DNA of 64,000 nucleotides from Bradyrhizobium sp. CCGUVB1N3 (GTDB lineage: Bacteria; Pseudomonadota; Alphaproteobacteria; Rhizobiales; Xanthobacteraceae). The translations under genes were made by a program, and so were the position numbers. Where the stretch lies: NCBI RefSeq assembly GCF_024199925.1, contig NZ_JANADR010000001.1, positions 496,001-560,000 on the forward strand. Direction: 5' to 3'. Under the pieces are notes generated by a model. It was given only the letters and a program-made list of their open reading frames with translations, made no database searches and was not told the DNA's origin. Positions 17,957-26,213 of this stretch are shown in pieces. Each line of letters begins with the position of its first letter. The stretch's first letter is position 1.

Positions 17957-19177
17957 TCACTGCCACTGCGGCTTCGGCACCACGGGTGCGCGCGCGCCCG
18001 GCAGTGAGGTTGGCGCAAGCCCGTAGAACTCGCCGTTCTGCCACTGACCGACGCTCCAGATCTCCTGAAGCAGTCCATCCTTCAGCTTGACCTTACCGAT
18101 GATGGTGTCGAACGTGCCTGAGCGGATTTCCGCCGCGACCGCGGCGCGATCCACCTTGCCGAGCTTTTCGATCGCCTGCTGGAGCACCTGGAGGCTTGCA
18201 TAGGTGATCGGGCTTGCCCAGCGATCCGGCTCCTTTCCGGTCGCCGCCTTGTGGCGCGCGAGATAGTCCTTCAGTTGTGGCGAGTCCGCGTTCCAGCCGC
18301 CGATCCCCATCACGCCGTCGCTGTTGGCGGCAAACTTGCCCTTGTAAAGCGGAAAGGCAGTGCCGACGCCAACATAGAAGATCTTGGGGTTGAACTTCAG
18401 GAGCTGCGCCTGCTCGGTCAGCGCGATGGTATCGGGTGGATAGCTGAAGGCGATGAACGCATCGGGCTTGGCCGCGATCGCGTCATTGAGCAGAGGCTGA
18501 AGATCCTGCGACCCCAGCGGATAGGTCTTGTCGTAAGCGAGCGTGAAGCCGTGCTTCTTGAAGGCCTCCCGGCCGGCGGCGGCAAGCTCGATGCCGAACT
18601 GATCGGCGACGCTGACCATCGCGACATTCCCGCCGATCTTGCCTTCACTCTTCAGCTTGGCCAGCAACTCGGCAAGCGAATCGGAGATTTGCGCGGACGT
18701 GCCGAGCCAGAAGGTCGCGTTCGACCAGCGCTTCGCGAGCTCCGGCGCCTTGTCGGTGACCGAGGTGACGGCGAGGTGAGGGTAACCGAGCCTGTTCAGG
18801 GTCGGGCCGACAGCGAGATTGAGGCCCGTTCCCCACGGCGGCAGAATGAAATCGACCTTGTCCTGGTTGGCGAGGCGCTCGATCGCCTTCACCGCTTCCT
18901 CCGAGCTCGAGCGATCGTCGTATTCGACGACCTCGACCGGCAGTCGCTTGTCGCCAAGCTTGATGCCGCCGGCAGCGTTCACGTCCTTCACCCACAATTC
19001 GTAATTGGGCAGTGTGGTGATGCTCGCGCCGCCAGCATAGGGGCCGGTCTTGGAAATCGCGTAGCCGATGCGGATCTTGTCTTGCGCCTCGGCGGCGGAC
19101 GTCAAGGTCCAGAGCGCGGCGGCCATCGCGGTCACGCTGGTGATGCGCAGCAGCGTTCGACGGTTCGTTGAGAACAT
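17957..19177 (-). CDS. ABC transporter substrate-binding protein (LivK-like, HAAT family)
   Basis: This periplasmic ligand-binding protein has 406 residues. The start MFSTNRRTLLRITS gives a Tat-like or Sec signal (twin Arg at 6-7) with cleavage after AEA (about residue 31). The mature part begins KIRIGYAISKTGPYAGG, typical of the amino acid/amide-binding periplasmic_binding_6 family. A longer reading frame runs 94 codons further upstream but has no signal. GGGAGACTC precedes the chosen ATG. The gene is first in the transporter operon, and a divergent AraC-type regulator faces it. The ligand is unknown; the downstream ALDH hints at an aromatic compound. Confidence 0.92.
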   Translation of the reverse strand: MFSTNRRTLLRITSVTAMAAALWTLTSAAEAQDKIRIGYAISKTGPYAGGASITTLPNYELWVKDVNAAGGIKLGDKRLPVEVVEYDDRSSSEEAVKAIERLANQDKVDFILPPWGTGLNLAVGPTLNRLGYPHLAVTSVTDKAPELAKRWSNATFWLGTSAQISDSLAELLAKLKSEGKIGGNVAMVSVADQFGIELAAAGREAFKKHGFTLAYDKTYPLGSQDLQPLLNDAIAAKPDAFIAFSYPPDTIALTEQAQLLKFNPKIFYVGVGTAFPLYKGKFAANSDGVMGIGGWNADSPQLKDYLARHKAATGKEPDRWASPITYASLQVLQQAIEKLGKVDRAAVAAEIRSGTFDTIIGKVKLKDGLLQEIWSVGQWQNGEFYGLAPTSLPGARAPVVPKPQWQ

Positions 19178-19328
19178 GTCGAGTCTCCCTCCGTGGTTCT
19201 CCCATGCGATCGCTCGCAGGGATGAAAGTGCGTCGTTTCCTCTCCATCCCGGCTTTTCTGCTCGGCAGCTTCTGGAGGTGCCGTGGCCGGGACTTGACCC
19301 AGCAAGCACCTTCGGCTTTTGTCCTTCA

Positions 19329-20312
19329 ATGGACAGATCCGGCGAAAGATTGCACGTTTCTGGTCGCGCCGGCCAAGTGCGTCGAGCGGTCGCGGACGCC
19401 GAGCGTGTTCCAATTGTCGCCCCGCCCAATGGACCTGCTGCGATCGGCGCCGAAGTCATCGTGTCGCACTATGAGCCGCGGCGCTGGTCGCTCGATTCCA
19501 GGGCGGCGCGGCCCTTCATTCATCTGCTCTGCCTGCACGGCAGTGGCGTCGCGGACATCCGTCGCGAGGGCGAGAGAATCGCATTGTCCGGCCCCGCCAT
19601 CGTCTGGCTGCCGGCCGGATGCGCCAACTATCTGGACGTGGCGGCGGGCACGACCGCAGAGCTGCTCCGTCTGAAATCGGGCGCGTGGCATCGCTACCTG
19701 CCGCCGTCGGCCGAGGCGGCCTATCTGGCTCTCGATCGCGCCGACGGGATCATGGCGCTTCCGGGCGATCCCGATCTCGTCACCACCGTGTCGCGCTCGA
19801 TTGCCGCGATTGCGACCGAGATCGCGACACCGGCGCGCAGCGGTGCCGCGTCGATCATGTCCGCGGAGCTGACGCTGATTGCATTGCGCTTCTGGCGTCT
19901 CTTTGCCAGCGACAGCGATCCGGAAGAGGAAGGCAGCAGCGCGGAGATCCTGAGCCGATTCCGCAGCCTGCTCGAGGAGCGATACCATCAGCAACTCCGG
20001 GTCGCCGATTACGCCAGCCTGCTCGGCATGACGCCGGACCGCCTGCATGCTCTGTGCAGCCGGGAGCTGAAGCGGTCACCGAGCGCCCTGATCCAGCAGC
20101 GTGTCGTCAGGGAAGCGGCGACACGACTGGAAGCGAGCACCGCGACCGTGAAACAGATCGCGTTCGCGCTCGGCTTCAAGGACACTGCCTATTTCAGCCG
20201 CTTCTTCAGCAAGCACGCCGGCGAAGCCCCCGGGGCTTGGCGGCGGCGCGCCGGCGCCCGTGGCGCGATGGGACGGTCGAAGCCGACGCTGAACTTCGCC
20301 GACTGGCCGTGA
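19329..20312 (+). CDS. AraC-family transcriptional regulator
   Basis: This is a regulator of about 327 residues with a variable N-terminal effector domain and a C-terminal AraC double helix-turn-helix (about 225-310). RVADYASLLGMTPDRLHALCSR is the first recognition module, and KQIAFALGFKDTAYFSRFF the second, with the classic GF.D..YFSR.F signature. The start is uncertain: the frame extends upstream into antisense of the binding-protein gene, and the first ATG outside it was chosen, although it lacks an obvious Shine-Dalgarno. It is divergent from the ABC transporter/ALDH operon, which is its probable target, with the imported substrate as likely inducer. Confidence 0.88.
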   Translation: MDRSGERLHVSGRAGQVRRAVADAERVPIVAPPNGPAAIGAEVIVSHYEPRRWSLDSRAARPFIHLLCLHGSGVADIRREGERIALSGPAIVWLPAGCANYLDVAAGTTAELLRLKSGAWHRYLPPSAEAAYLALDRADGIMALPGDPDLVTTVSRSIAAIATEIATPARSGAASIMSAELTLIALRFWRLFASDSDPEEEGSSAEILSRFRSLLEERYHQQLRVADYASLLGMTPDRLHALCSRELKRSPSALIQQRVVREAATRLEASTATVKQIAFALGFKDTAYFSRFFSKHAGEAPGAWRRRAGARGAMGRSKPTLNFADWP

Positions 20313-20333
20313 GCACGGCAAGGCACAGATCGT

Positions 20334-20894
20334 TCACTTCAGAACTTCGCAAACCGTAAGATGCTGATCGGGGACCGGGTCCGCGCCTCGCGCTGAGACG
20401 GCTCGCCACCACGCATCGAGCGCGTGGCGGTCGCAGCGGAGCTTGACGCTCATGCCGCCGGCGAACTTGATCCAATGGGCGAAGTGGTCGTCGGAAACCG
20501 CGATCACCACGGGAATGTCGGAGTCGAGCGCCCGCTTGATCAGGTAGGCTAGTCCCCTGCCATCGCGCTCGCGTTTGCCGAAGCGGTTGATGATGACGAG
20601 GTCTGCGCCGTGGCTCATCGTCTCGGCGATCCGCCCGGCGGCGTTCTGGAGCCGCGCGAGATCGAGCCGGCAGCCGCTCGCGGCCGGATCAAGATCCTGC
20701 GCCAGCAGCAGCTTCTCGCCGTTGTGGAGCAGCACCGCCGAAAGGCTGGAGTCGGCGCAATGGCCCGCCTGCACCATGCCCACGACCCGCAACCCGCGCG
20801 CATTCAGGTCGGCCGCGAAGCCACGCAAGATGGCGTCGGGGTCCTGATGCGGTGAATAGACCAGGGCGGCAAGATCGCATTGTGCATCGAACAT
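20334..20894 (-). CDS. DUF2478 protein
   Basis: This cytosolic 186-residue protein begins MFDAQCDLAALVYSPHQDPDAIL. It matches what I recall of DUF2478, a family often seen near molybdenum transport or Mo-enzyme genes; I could not verify this. Two Rossmann-like hydrophobic strands are visible, including GADLVIINRFGKRERDGRG (about 105-123), which resembles a P-loop-like NTPase Walker B/NKxD region. No canonical Walker A is seen. A reading frame extends 93 codons upstream into the aldehyde dehydrogenase and is rejected. It follows that gene after a 67-base gap holding a strong hairpin, so it is probably expressed at a lower level from the same Mo-box-bearing promoter. Confidence 0.75.
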   Translation of the reverse strand: MFDAQCDLAALVYSPHQDPDAILRGFAADLNARGLRVVGMVQAGHCADSSLSAVLLHNGEKLLLAQDLDPAASGCRLDLARLQNAAGRIAETMSHGADLVIINRFGKRERDGRGLAYLIKRALDSDIPVVIAVSDDHFAHWIKFAGGMSVKLRCDRHALDAWWRAVSARGADPVPDQHLTVCEVLK

Positions 20895-20923
20895 CGTCCG
20901 CCTCCGCTTCACTGGAAATGAGC

Positions 20924-20953
20924 CGGGGCCGCGGCGGTTGCGCCGCGACCCCG
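20924..20953. terminator. Strong hairpin between aldehyde dehydrogenase and DUF2478 genes
   Basis: A GC-rich stem (CGGGG, CGCGGCG, GTTG loop, CGCCGCG, CCCCG) with one mismatch fills the gap between two same-strand genes. There is no T-run. It probably lowers downstream expression or stabilises the ALDH message rather than fully stopping transcription. Confidence 0.4.
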
Positions 20954-20961
20954 CGTGTTCG

Positions 20962-22371
20962 TCAGGCCGCAGGCGGTCCGTTGATGATCTGAAGCTGGGT
21001 GAACTCGGCGAGGCCCTCCTCGGCGAATTCGGTCCCGATGCCCGACTGCTTGGCGCCGCCGAAGGGGATGTGCGGGGCCATGTCGAGATGCTTGTTGATC
21101 CAAACCGTGCCGGACTCGAGCTGGCTTGCGACCTCGTGGGCGCGCTTGACGTCGGACGACCACACCGAGGCACCGAGGCCGTAGGTCGTGGCGTTGGCGC
21201 GGCGGATCACGTCGTCCTTGTCGGAATATTTGATCACCGGCAGCACGGGACCGAACTGCTCCTCGTCGACCAGCTTCGAGCCTTCCTGGATGTCGCGCAC
21301 GATCGTAGGTTCGATGAAATAGCCGGGGCGGTCCGTCGCCGAGCCGCCGGCGATGACGTTGCCGTTCTTGCGCGCGTCCTCGAGGAACGCCTTCACCTTC
21401 TCGTACTGCATCTTGTTCTGAAGCGGTCCGAGCTTGGTGCCTTGCTTCGATCCGTCATCGACCACGGTGCTCTTGGCGATCGCGACCAGCTCGTTGCAGA
21501 GCTCGTCATAGACGGACTCGTGGACATAGAGTCGCTTGATCGCAAGGCAGACCTGGCCGGAATTCTGGAACGCGCCTTCGAAGATGCCGGGCGCGACCTT
21601 CTTCGGATCGACGTCGTCGAGCACGATGCCGGCATCGTTGCCGCCGAGCTCGAGCGTGATGCGCTTGAGTGTCTGCGCGGCGCTCGCCATCACCTTCTGG
21701 CCGGTCGCGGACGAGCCGGTGAAGGAGATCTTGCGGATGTCAGGATGCTTGGTCATTTCACCGCCGAGATCGTTCGCGTCGGTGATGACGTTGAGCACGC
21801 CCTTCGGCAGCACGTCCTTGACGAGCTCGGCAAAGCGCAGCGTCGCGAGCGGCGTGGTCGGCGCGGGCTTCACCACCAGCGTATTGCCGGCGAGCAGCGC
21901 CGACGGCAGCTTGAAGCTGAGGATCAGCAGCGGATAGTTCCAGGGAATGATGGCGCCGACGACGCCGAGTGGCCGGCGATACGCCTCGACCTTGCGGTCG
22001 CCGGAGTTCTCGATCACCCGCATCGGCAGCTCGAGCGAGCCGAGATAACGGAAGAACGCGGCCATGCCCAGGACCTCGCCGGTGGCATCCGTGAGTGGCT
22101 TGCCCTGCTCGGCGGTCAGAAGGCGCGCGAGCTCGCCGGAATTGGCCTCGATGACGTCGGCCATCTTGATCACGAGCTTGCGCCGCTCCTCGATCGGCGT
22201 TGCGGCCCAGGCCGGGTAGGCGGCTTTTGCCGCGGCCACGGCCGCGTCGAGCTGGCTCTTCGAGGCGCGCGGGCACTGCGCCAGCACATCCTCGGTCGCG
22301 GGATTGAGCACGGGCATGGTCAGGTCGCCGGGCACCATCTTGCCGTCGATGAGAAGATTGAAGTCGCTCAT
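20962..22371 (-). CDS. NAD(P)-dependent aldehyde dehydrogenase (ELGGND subgroup)
   Basis: This 469-residue ALDH has all catalytic residues: N145 in IPWNYP, E241 in LELGGNDAG and nucleophile C275 in NSGQVCLAIKR. The ELGGND variant marks a subgroup of short (about 470 residues) bacterial ALDHs of broad or unknown substrate. It faces a divergent small gene across about 180 bases that hold two excellent matches to the ModE Mo-box. The ATG, giving MSDFNLLIDGK, lies 37 bases from the nearer box. It is followed by DUF2478. I infer Mo-dependent control, perhaps so that this metal-free enzyme replaces Mo-dependent aldehyde oxidases when molybdate is scarce. Confidence 0.9.
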   Translation of the reverse strand: MSDFNLLIDGKMVPGDLTMPVLNPATEDVLAQCPRASKSQLDAAVAAAKAAYPAWAATPIEERRKLVIKMADVIEANSGELARLLTAEQGKPLTDATGEVLGMAAFFRYLGSLELPMRVIENSGDRKVEAYRRPLGVVGAIIPWNYPLLILSFKLPSALLAGNTLVVKPAPTTPLATLRFAELVKDVLPKGVLNVITDANDLGGEMTKHPDIRKISFTGSSATGQKVMASAAQTLKRITLELGGNDAGIVLDDVDPKKVAPGIFEGAFQNSGQVCLAIKRLYVHESVYDELCNELVAIAKSTVVDDGSKQGTKLGPLQNKMQYEKVKAFLEDARKNGNVIAGGSATDRPGYFIEPTIVRDIQEGSKLVDEEQFGPVLPVIKYSDKDDVIRRANATTYGLGASVWSSDVKRAHEVASQLESGTVWINKHLDMAPHIPFGGAKQSGIGTEFAEEGLAEFTQLQIINGPPAA

Positions 22372-22407
22372 TGGCTTGTTCGCTCCCTGTCAAAACGGGC
22401 CGTTCGG

Positions 22408-22435
22408 GTCGCTATATCCATGCGTATATCACGAT
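22408..22435. promoter_or_regulatory. Mo-box (ModE operator) candidate 1
   Basis: Two 11-base halves, GTCGCTATATC and TATATCACGAT, are separated by 6 bases. They match the Mo-box consensus known from Rhodobacter and E. coli work (ATCGCTATATA, N6, TATATAACGAT, quoted from memory) at 19 of 22 positions. The site is 37 bases upstream of the aldehyde dehydrogenase start, a position suited to repression. Confidence 0.72.
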
Positions 22436-22503
22436 TTCGATCCGTGAGTCATGCTGTGCGTTTCGAGCGGTTCCAAAAAAGGCGGCTGGACGCGGCAGCC
22501 GAT

Positions 22504-22531
22504 ATCGATATATCGTGAACGATATAGCGAA
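22504..22531. promoter_or_regulatory. Mo-box (ModE operator) candidate 2
   Basis: Halves ATCGATATATC and GATATAGCGAA lie 6 bases apart and match the Mo-box at 17 of 22 positions. The centre is also a perfect inverted repeat, ATATCGT-GA-ACGATAT. It ends 22 bases before the start of the small gene on the plus strand. With candidate 1 it brackets the divergent promoter region. Confidence 0.65.
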
Positions 22532-22553
22532 GGCGGGGGTGTCGGAGTTTGCA

Positions 22554-22931
22554 ATGGAAATCAGCGTCAAATCGCTCACGACCTGCGAGGTGGCTCCGGA
22601 CGGCGGTGCGATCGCGCTGCGGTTCGAGGATGCTGCAGGCAAGCCGGCCGAGGTGCGCGTCTCGCTCAACCAGGTCGGCGCGCTGATCATGACACTGCCG
22701 GGCCTGCTCGAAGCCGCGCTGAAGGCCCGCTATGGCGACCAGAGCCTGCGCTATGCCTATCCGCTGGCGGCCTGGGTGGTCGAGCAATCAACGGATGCGA
22801 CCCAGCGCATCATCACGCTCGAGACAGAAGACGGCTTCAAGGTCCGCTTCTCGATCCCGAAGGCCGAGCAGAGTCTGCTCGGCGAGGCACTGATCCAGCC
22901 AGCGCCGGAGATCGCGGTGCGGCCGAATTAG
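22554..22931 (+). CDS. Small protein of unknown function, Mo-box associated
   Basis: I do not recognise this 125-residue soluble protein. It starts MEISVKSLTTCEVAPDGG after a GGAG Shine-Dalgarno; a longer frame upstream passes through the two Mo-boxes and is rejected. It has no signal peptide and no membrane helix. The pattern of alternating hydrophobic residues (GAIALRFEDAAGKPAEVRVSL, then ITLETEDGFKVRFSIP) suggests a beta-rich fold. A single Cys (C11) is present. The gene is divergent from the aldehyde dehydrogenase and has a Mo-box just upstream, so it may belong to the same response. Confidence 0.7.
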   Translation: MEISVKSLTTCEVAPDGGAIALRFEDAAGKPAEVRVSLNQVGALIMTLPGLLEAALKARYGDQSLRYAYPLAAWVVEQSTDATQRIITLETEDGFKVRFSIPKAEQSLLGEALIQPAPEIAVRPN

Positions 22932-23204
22932 GCCGTGCACTCATCGGTTCGGAGCAGAGGTTGTGCCGTTGACGGCGAACACCGACGACGATTGCGCCGG
23001 ACGGGCTTCATGCCGCTTGCGCGTGCTCGGCAACGCTTCTCTGTACGTTTAAGATGTCCGGCCCTTGCGATGAGCGGCTAGTTGTTTGGGACTAGTCGTT
23101 TATCTCTAACTCTCATGTCCAGCTTGGCGGTGGCGACGCGCAATGGGATTGTTCATCCCTGGCGCGATCGTATTGGCGGCGCGTCCAAGCAGGAGCCGAC
23201 GACA

Positions 23205-23486
23205 ATGACTTTCCGAGCGTTGCGCCTTTCATTCGTTGCCTTAAGCGCGTTGGTCGGCGTCGCGCATGCCGACAGTAACGCCGCGAACACCAATTTGCCG
23301 ATCATCATCGGTCCACTGCCTCCGATACACATCGGCCCTCCGCCGTTGCCGTGGCCGTTGCCCTGGCCGCCACATATCCCTGTCGATCCGGTGCCGATCC
23401 ATCCGCTGCCGCCGCTTCCGACGCCACAACCGATTGTTCCTGGTCAGGGGTGCGTTGCAACGCCGGGCACGGCTTGTCCGCTCTGA
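23205..23486 (+). CDS. Small proline-rich secreted protein
   Basis: This 93-residue protein has a signal peptide (MTFRALRLSFVALSALVGVAHA, cut after residue 22) and a mature part made largely of Pro, Ile, Leu and His (repeated PPLP, PIHP and PLPWPLPWPP units) ending in a short two-Cys tail. Such low-complexity proteins are common and poorly understood in Bradyrhizobium. AGGAG precedes the ATG. A hairpin with a T-run begins at the stop codon. The His and Pro content could bind metal, but nothing proves this. Confidence 0.6.
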   Translation: MTFRALRLSFVALSALVGVAHADSNAANTNLPIIIGPLPPIHIGPPPLPWPLPWPPHIPVDPVPIHPLPPLPTPQPIVPGQGCVATPGTACPL

Positions 23487-23501
23487 GGCCGAAGGCCTTT
23501 T
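23486..23501 (+). terminator. Rho-independent terminator after the proline-rich gene
   Basis: A short AGGCC/GGCCT stem with a GAA loop and a TTTT tail starts at the last base of the stop codon. The stem is only 5 bp, but the loop and tail fit a compact intrinsic terminator. Confidence 0.45.
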
Positions 23502-23665
23502 CGGGCCACCGGACTCATGCATTGCAGCAATAGCGTCCTGTTCGATCGCCTCGTCGGAGCTGACGAGCGGTGGTGGTGACGTGATGAGGCACCGCAGGCC
23601 GGCGGACAGGCCGGACCCGGATCCTTGTCGCCGGGATCCTAATGTCTCAGACGATCGTCGACGCA

Positions 23666-24016
23666 TCAGGTCATGCTGCCCGGTATGAAACAGCGGACAC
23701 GGGGGTGGCCGTCGATGTAGTGCTTCCAGACCATCGTCCGTCCGGCGAGGTTGGGTTGCGTGATGAGAGCGCCGTCTGGCACCAGAACCCATTCGCCGTC
23801 GATGCGAACGCGATATCGCCCGTGATCGGACTCCCAATCCGGTTCGGAAACCACGTAGGCGTCGGAATCCTCGCAGCACTTACCGAATTCGCTCTCCAGG
23901 CTCTCGAACCAGGGTTTCAGCGGGGAATTCGCGTAGCGGCCGTCATCTCGCGCGAACGTCGCGGTCGTGAGCAGCAGCAGACAGATCGGAACGGTCGCCC
24001 GCCTCATCGCCAGCAT
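23666..24016 (-). CDS. Small secreted protein with paired cysteines
   Basis: I do not recognise the function. The 116-residue product has a signal peptide (about 1-22, LLLLTTATFA) and a compact mature domain with adjacent cysteines (FGKCCEDSDAY) and one Cys near the end (HPRVRCFIPGS), which could form a disulfide in the periplasm. Tryptophans and charged residues give it the look of a small structured beta domain. GAGGCGACGAC precedes the ATG; a second ATG at 24007 is possible. It is one of three small exported proteins clustered before the two-component genes. Confidence 0.65.
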   Translation of the reverse strand: MLAMRRATVPICLLLLTTATFARDDGRYANSPLKPWFESLESEFGKCCEDSDAYVVSEPDWESDHGRYRVRIDGEWVLVPDGALITQPNLAGRTMVWKHYIDGHPRVRCFIPGSMT

Positions 24017-24105
24017 GTCGTCGCCTCGCGATCTTGACTCGGTTCAACGGAAGACTTCGAGGCCACCGAGCGGTCTTGAAATGGTGTACTCGATCTTGCG
24101 CGTGC

Positions 24106-24462
24106 TCAGTCAGCGGTACAAAGCCCAGCGCCAGTCGCGCCTGTTGGCAGGCTAGGTGGCGTCAAGCCAACGGTGGTTGGTTCTCGCGTACCAACCGTAG
24201 CCTGAGCCATTTTCAGCGTTTTCGAACGCGAAGTGAGGACCGCAATCTGATGGGGAGAAGCGGGCAAACCAGCCAACGTCAGCTGCGGTGTGGCTGAGCT
24301 CTCCTCAACATGGGCCGATCCCATCACCGCTACCTGGTGCGGGGAGATTGGAAAGCCCATGAGTTCGAAAGTCGGAAGGTTCAAGTTGCACGCGCCGGCT
24401 CTTTCGGTCCATGTGCCTCCGATGGCGGCGATGGCAATCGTGGTCACAAACAAATTTTTCAT
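24106..24462 (-). CDS. Small secreted protein with SPHQ internal repeat
   Basis: This 118-residue predicted exported protein has a signal peptide (cleavage near AGA, residue 24). An internal duplication is visible: MGFPISPHQVAVMG (about 35-48) and LAGLPASPHQIAVLT (about 63-77) share a P-x-SPHQ-hydrophobic core. The C-terminal part is rich in Thr, Pro and Gly. I know no function for this pattern. A clear Shine-Dalgarno (AGGAGGGA on the coding strand) precedes the ATG, which supports it being real. It faces the MoxY-like kinase gene divergently. Confidence 0.6.
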   Translation of the reverse strand: MKNLFVTTIAIAAIGGTWTERAGACNLNLPTFELMGFPISPHQVAVMGSAHVEESSATPQLTLAGLPASPHQIAVLTSRSKTLKMAQATVGTREPTTVGLTPPSLPTGATGAGLCTAD

Positions 24463-24764
24463 GATGACATCCCTCCTGGATCAGAGATCGTCCCACGACG
24501 AATTTCGCAATCATCCTGCCTCAAATCTTCAACGTATTGTGGTGAGGAGAGCCGGGTAAGCTGCCCCAAGGAAGAGTGGGGCTGGGTGCCTGCTCCTCAA
24601 CAGTCGCTTCATGAGGACCGCGCCCGCAGCATCTGACACACCGTCAATCGGGGAAACGGCGGACTCCATGCGGGGCCCTGGGAAATTTGCCCGACATCGA
24701 ACCAAACAGTATCGAGTAGCCGCCGGATGCTGTAATCTGCGGAAAGCAGTACGGGCCCCTCGCC
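24463..24764. other. Divergent promoter region before the sensor kinase
   Basis: This holds the divergent promoters of the SPHQ-repeat gene and the sensor kinase. No Mo-box, clear operator or RNA gene was seen in it. Confidence 0.35.
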
Positions 24765-26213
24765 ATGCGGAAGATAAGGATTCTTCGGCGCCGGCCGGTC
24801 ATCGATCTCAAGTGGTCGCTATTGAGGCAAGTAGCGGCGGTTGCGTTACTCTGTTTTCTTGGCGCAGCAGCGATCTCCGTCTACCGAGCAGCAGAGGAGA
24901 CGTTGAAGGCCAATCGGGCTGTAGCCGATGCTGTTGGCAGGTTCGTGGAAATGCCGATCGCATTCCATGGCGACATGCGGACTTTCTTCGGAAAGCGCCT
25001 TGATCTGCAAGCACGCTTTCGTCAGTTGGATGGCTTTCTCGACCAGGTGATGAACCCCGGTCAGTGTGTGCGGCTCCATGAAGCCGGCAAGGATGTCATC
25101 TCCAGCTGTCTGGGTTTCCGCAGCCAGGTGGACGAGGCGCCGGCATGGTTTTCGACCATTTATCGGTGGGCAGTCGGCAGTCGCATGACTTACGAGCGTC
25201 CCGTCGGGTACCAAGGTCGCGTATTTGGCTCGGTCGTCGTCAGCACAAACCCCTCAGCCGTGACGGCGCGCGCCTGGTCCGAGATCTCACGGATGCTCGG
25301 CCTCTCCGCAGCGACGATCGGCGCACTTGGTATCCTGGTGTATTTCGTCGTCGAGCGTGCGCTGCGGCCGACGAGAGATGTCGTTAGCGGCCTCAACAGG
25401 TTGGCTGTGGGCGATCTGAAGTGCCGTCTCCCGCCGTTCCGACTTGCCGAGCTGCAAAGCATACGCGGCGTCTTCAACGATCTGGCGAACACCCTGGACG
25501 TCGCGACCTCCGAGCGCGCCGAGCTTGCGCGACGTCTGGTGGAAGCCCGGGAGCAGGAACGGCGTCACCTCGCAAGGGTGCTTCATGACGAGCTGGCCCA
25601 GAGCCTCAGTGCCATGAGTGCGACGGCAGCTTCGATCAAGTTCACCGCCGCGACCGATTGTCCATCTCTTGTCCCCGAAGCTCAGGCCCTGACGGAAACT
25701 GCTGGCAATATCATGAAGGGGCTTCGCAGGACCGTGCAGGAGTTGCGACTGCAGGAGATCGACGACGTCGGTCTGCTCACGAGCCTGGAGGGATTAATCG
25801 GCGATCATAATCGCCGCGGTTGCGGGAAGACCCGATTCTTCCTCGAGACGCATGGCGACCTCGACGCGCTACCTCCGGCCATCACCGTTCACGTCTTTTA
25901 TATCGTTCAGGAGGGTCTCACGAACGCGGCGAAGCATGCGCAGGCGGCCAACGTGCGTGCCGTGGTGCGGATCGACCTTGCCCAAATGGATGCGCCACGG
26001 TCTGGCGCCGGCATAGTCGAGGCAACGGTTGAAGACGATGGTGCTGGATTAGCGCCCGAGATCAGGAGAGAGACTGGTTTTGGCCTCGGGCTGATCGGGA
26101 TTCGCGAGAGAACGCTCGCGCTGGGCGGGCAGATGAAAGTTGTGTCGAGGCCGGAGAAAGGCCTCGTCCTCAGCGCCATTATTCCGGTTGAGAATATCCG
26201 GGGTGCAGCATGA
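24765..26213 (+). CDS. Sensor histidine kinase, MoxY/NarX-like (HisKA_3)
   Basis: This 482-residue membrane sensor has a first helix at about 22-42, a periplasmic region at 43-176 and a second helix at 177-197. The layout and an element such as PVGYQGRVFGSVVVS resemble the LapD/MoxY N-terminal domain. A HAMP-like segment follows (198-250). The phosphorylated His is H274 in EQERRHLARVLHDELAQ, the NarX/UhpB-type H-box. The N-box (VQEGLTNAAKHAQA) and G-boxes (DDGAGLAPE, GFGLGLIGIRER) of the ATPase domain are intact. It overlaps the response-regulator gene (ATGA). MoxYX/FlhSR-type systems control methanol and formaldehyde oxidation in methylotrophs, so a role in sensing C1 or aldehyde stress is a fair guess. 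Confidence 0.88.
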   Translation: MRKIRILRRRPVIDLKWSLLRQVAAVALLCFLGAAAISVYRAAEETLKANRAVADAVGRFVEMPIAFHGDMRTFFGKRLDLQARFRQLDGFLDQVMNPGQCVRLHEAGKDVISSCLGFRSQVDEAPAWFSTIYRWAVGSRMTYERPVGYQGRVFGSVVVSTNPSAVTARAWSEISRMLGLSAATIGALGILVYFVVERALRPTRDVVSGLNRLAVGDLKCRLPPFRLAELQSIRGVFNDLANTLDVATSERAELARRLVEAREQERRHLARVLHDELAQSLSAMSATAASIKFTAATDCPSLVPEAQALTETAGNIMKGLRRTVQELRLQEIDDVGLLTSLEGLIGDHNRRGCGKTRFFLETHGDLDALPPAITVHVFYIVQEGLTNAAKHAQAANVRAVVRIDLAQMDAPRSGAGIVEATVEDDGAGLAPEIRRETGFGLGLIGIRERTLALGGQMKVVSRPEKGLVLSAIIPVENIRGAA

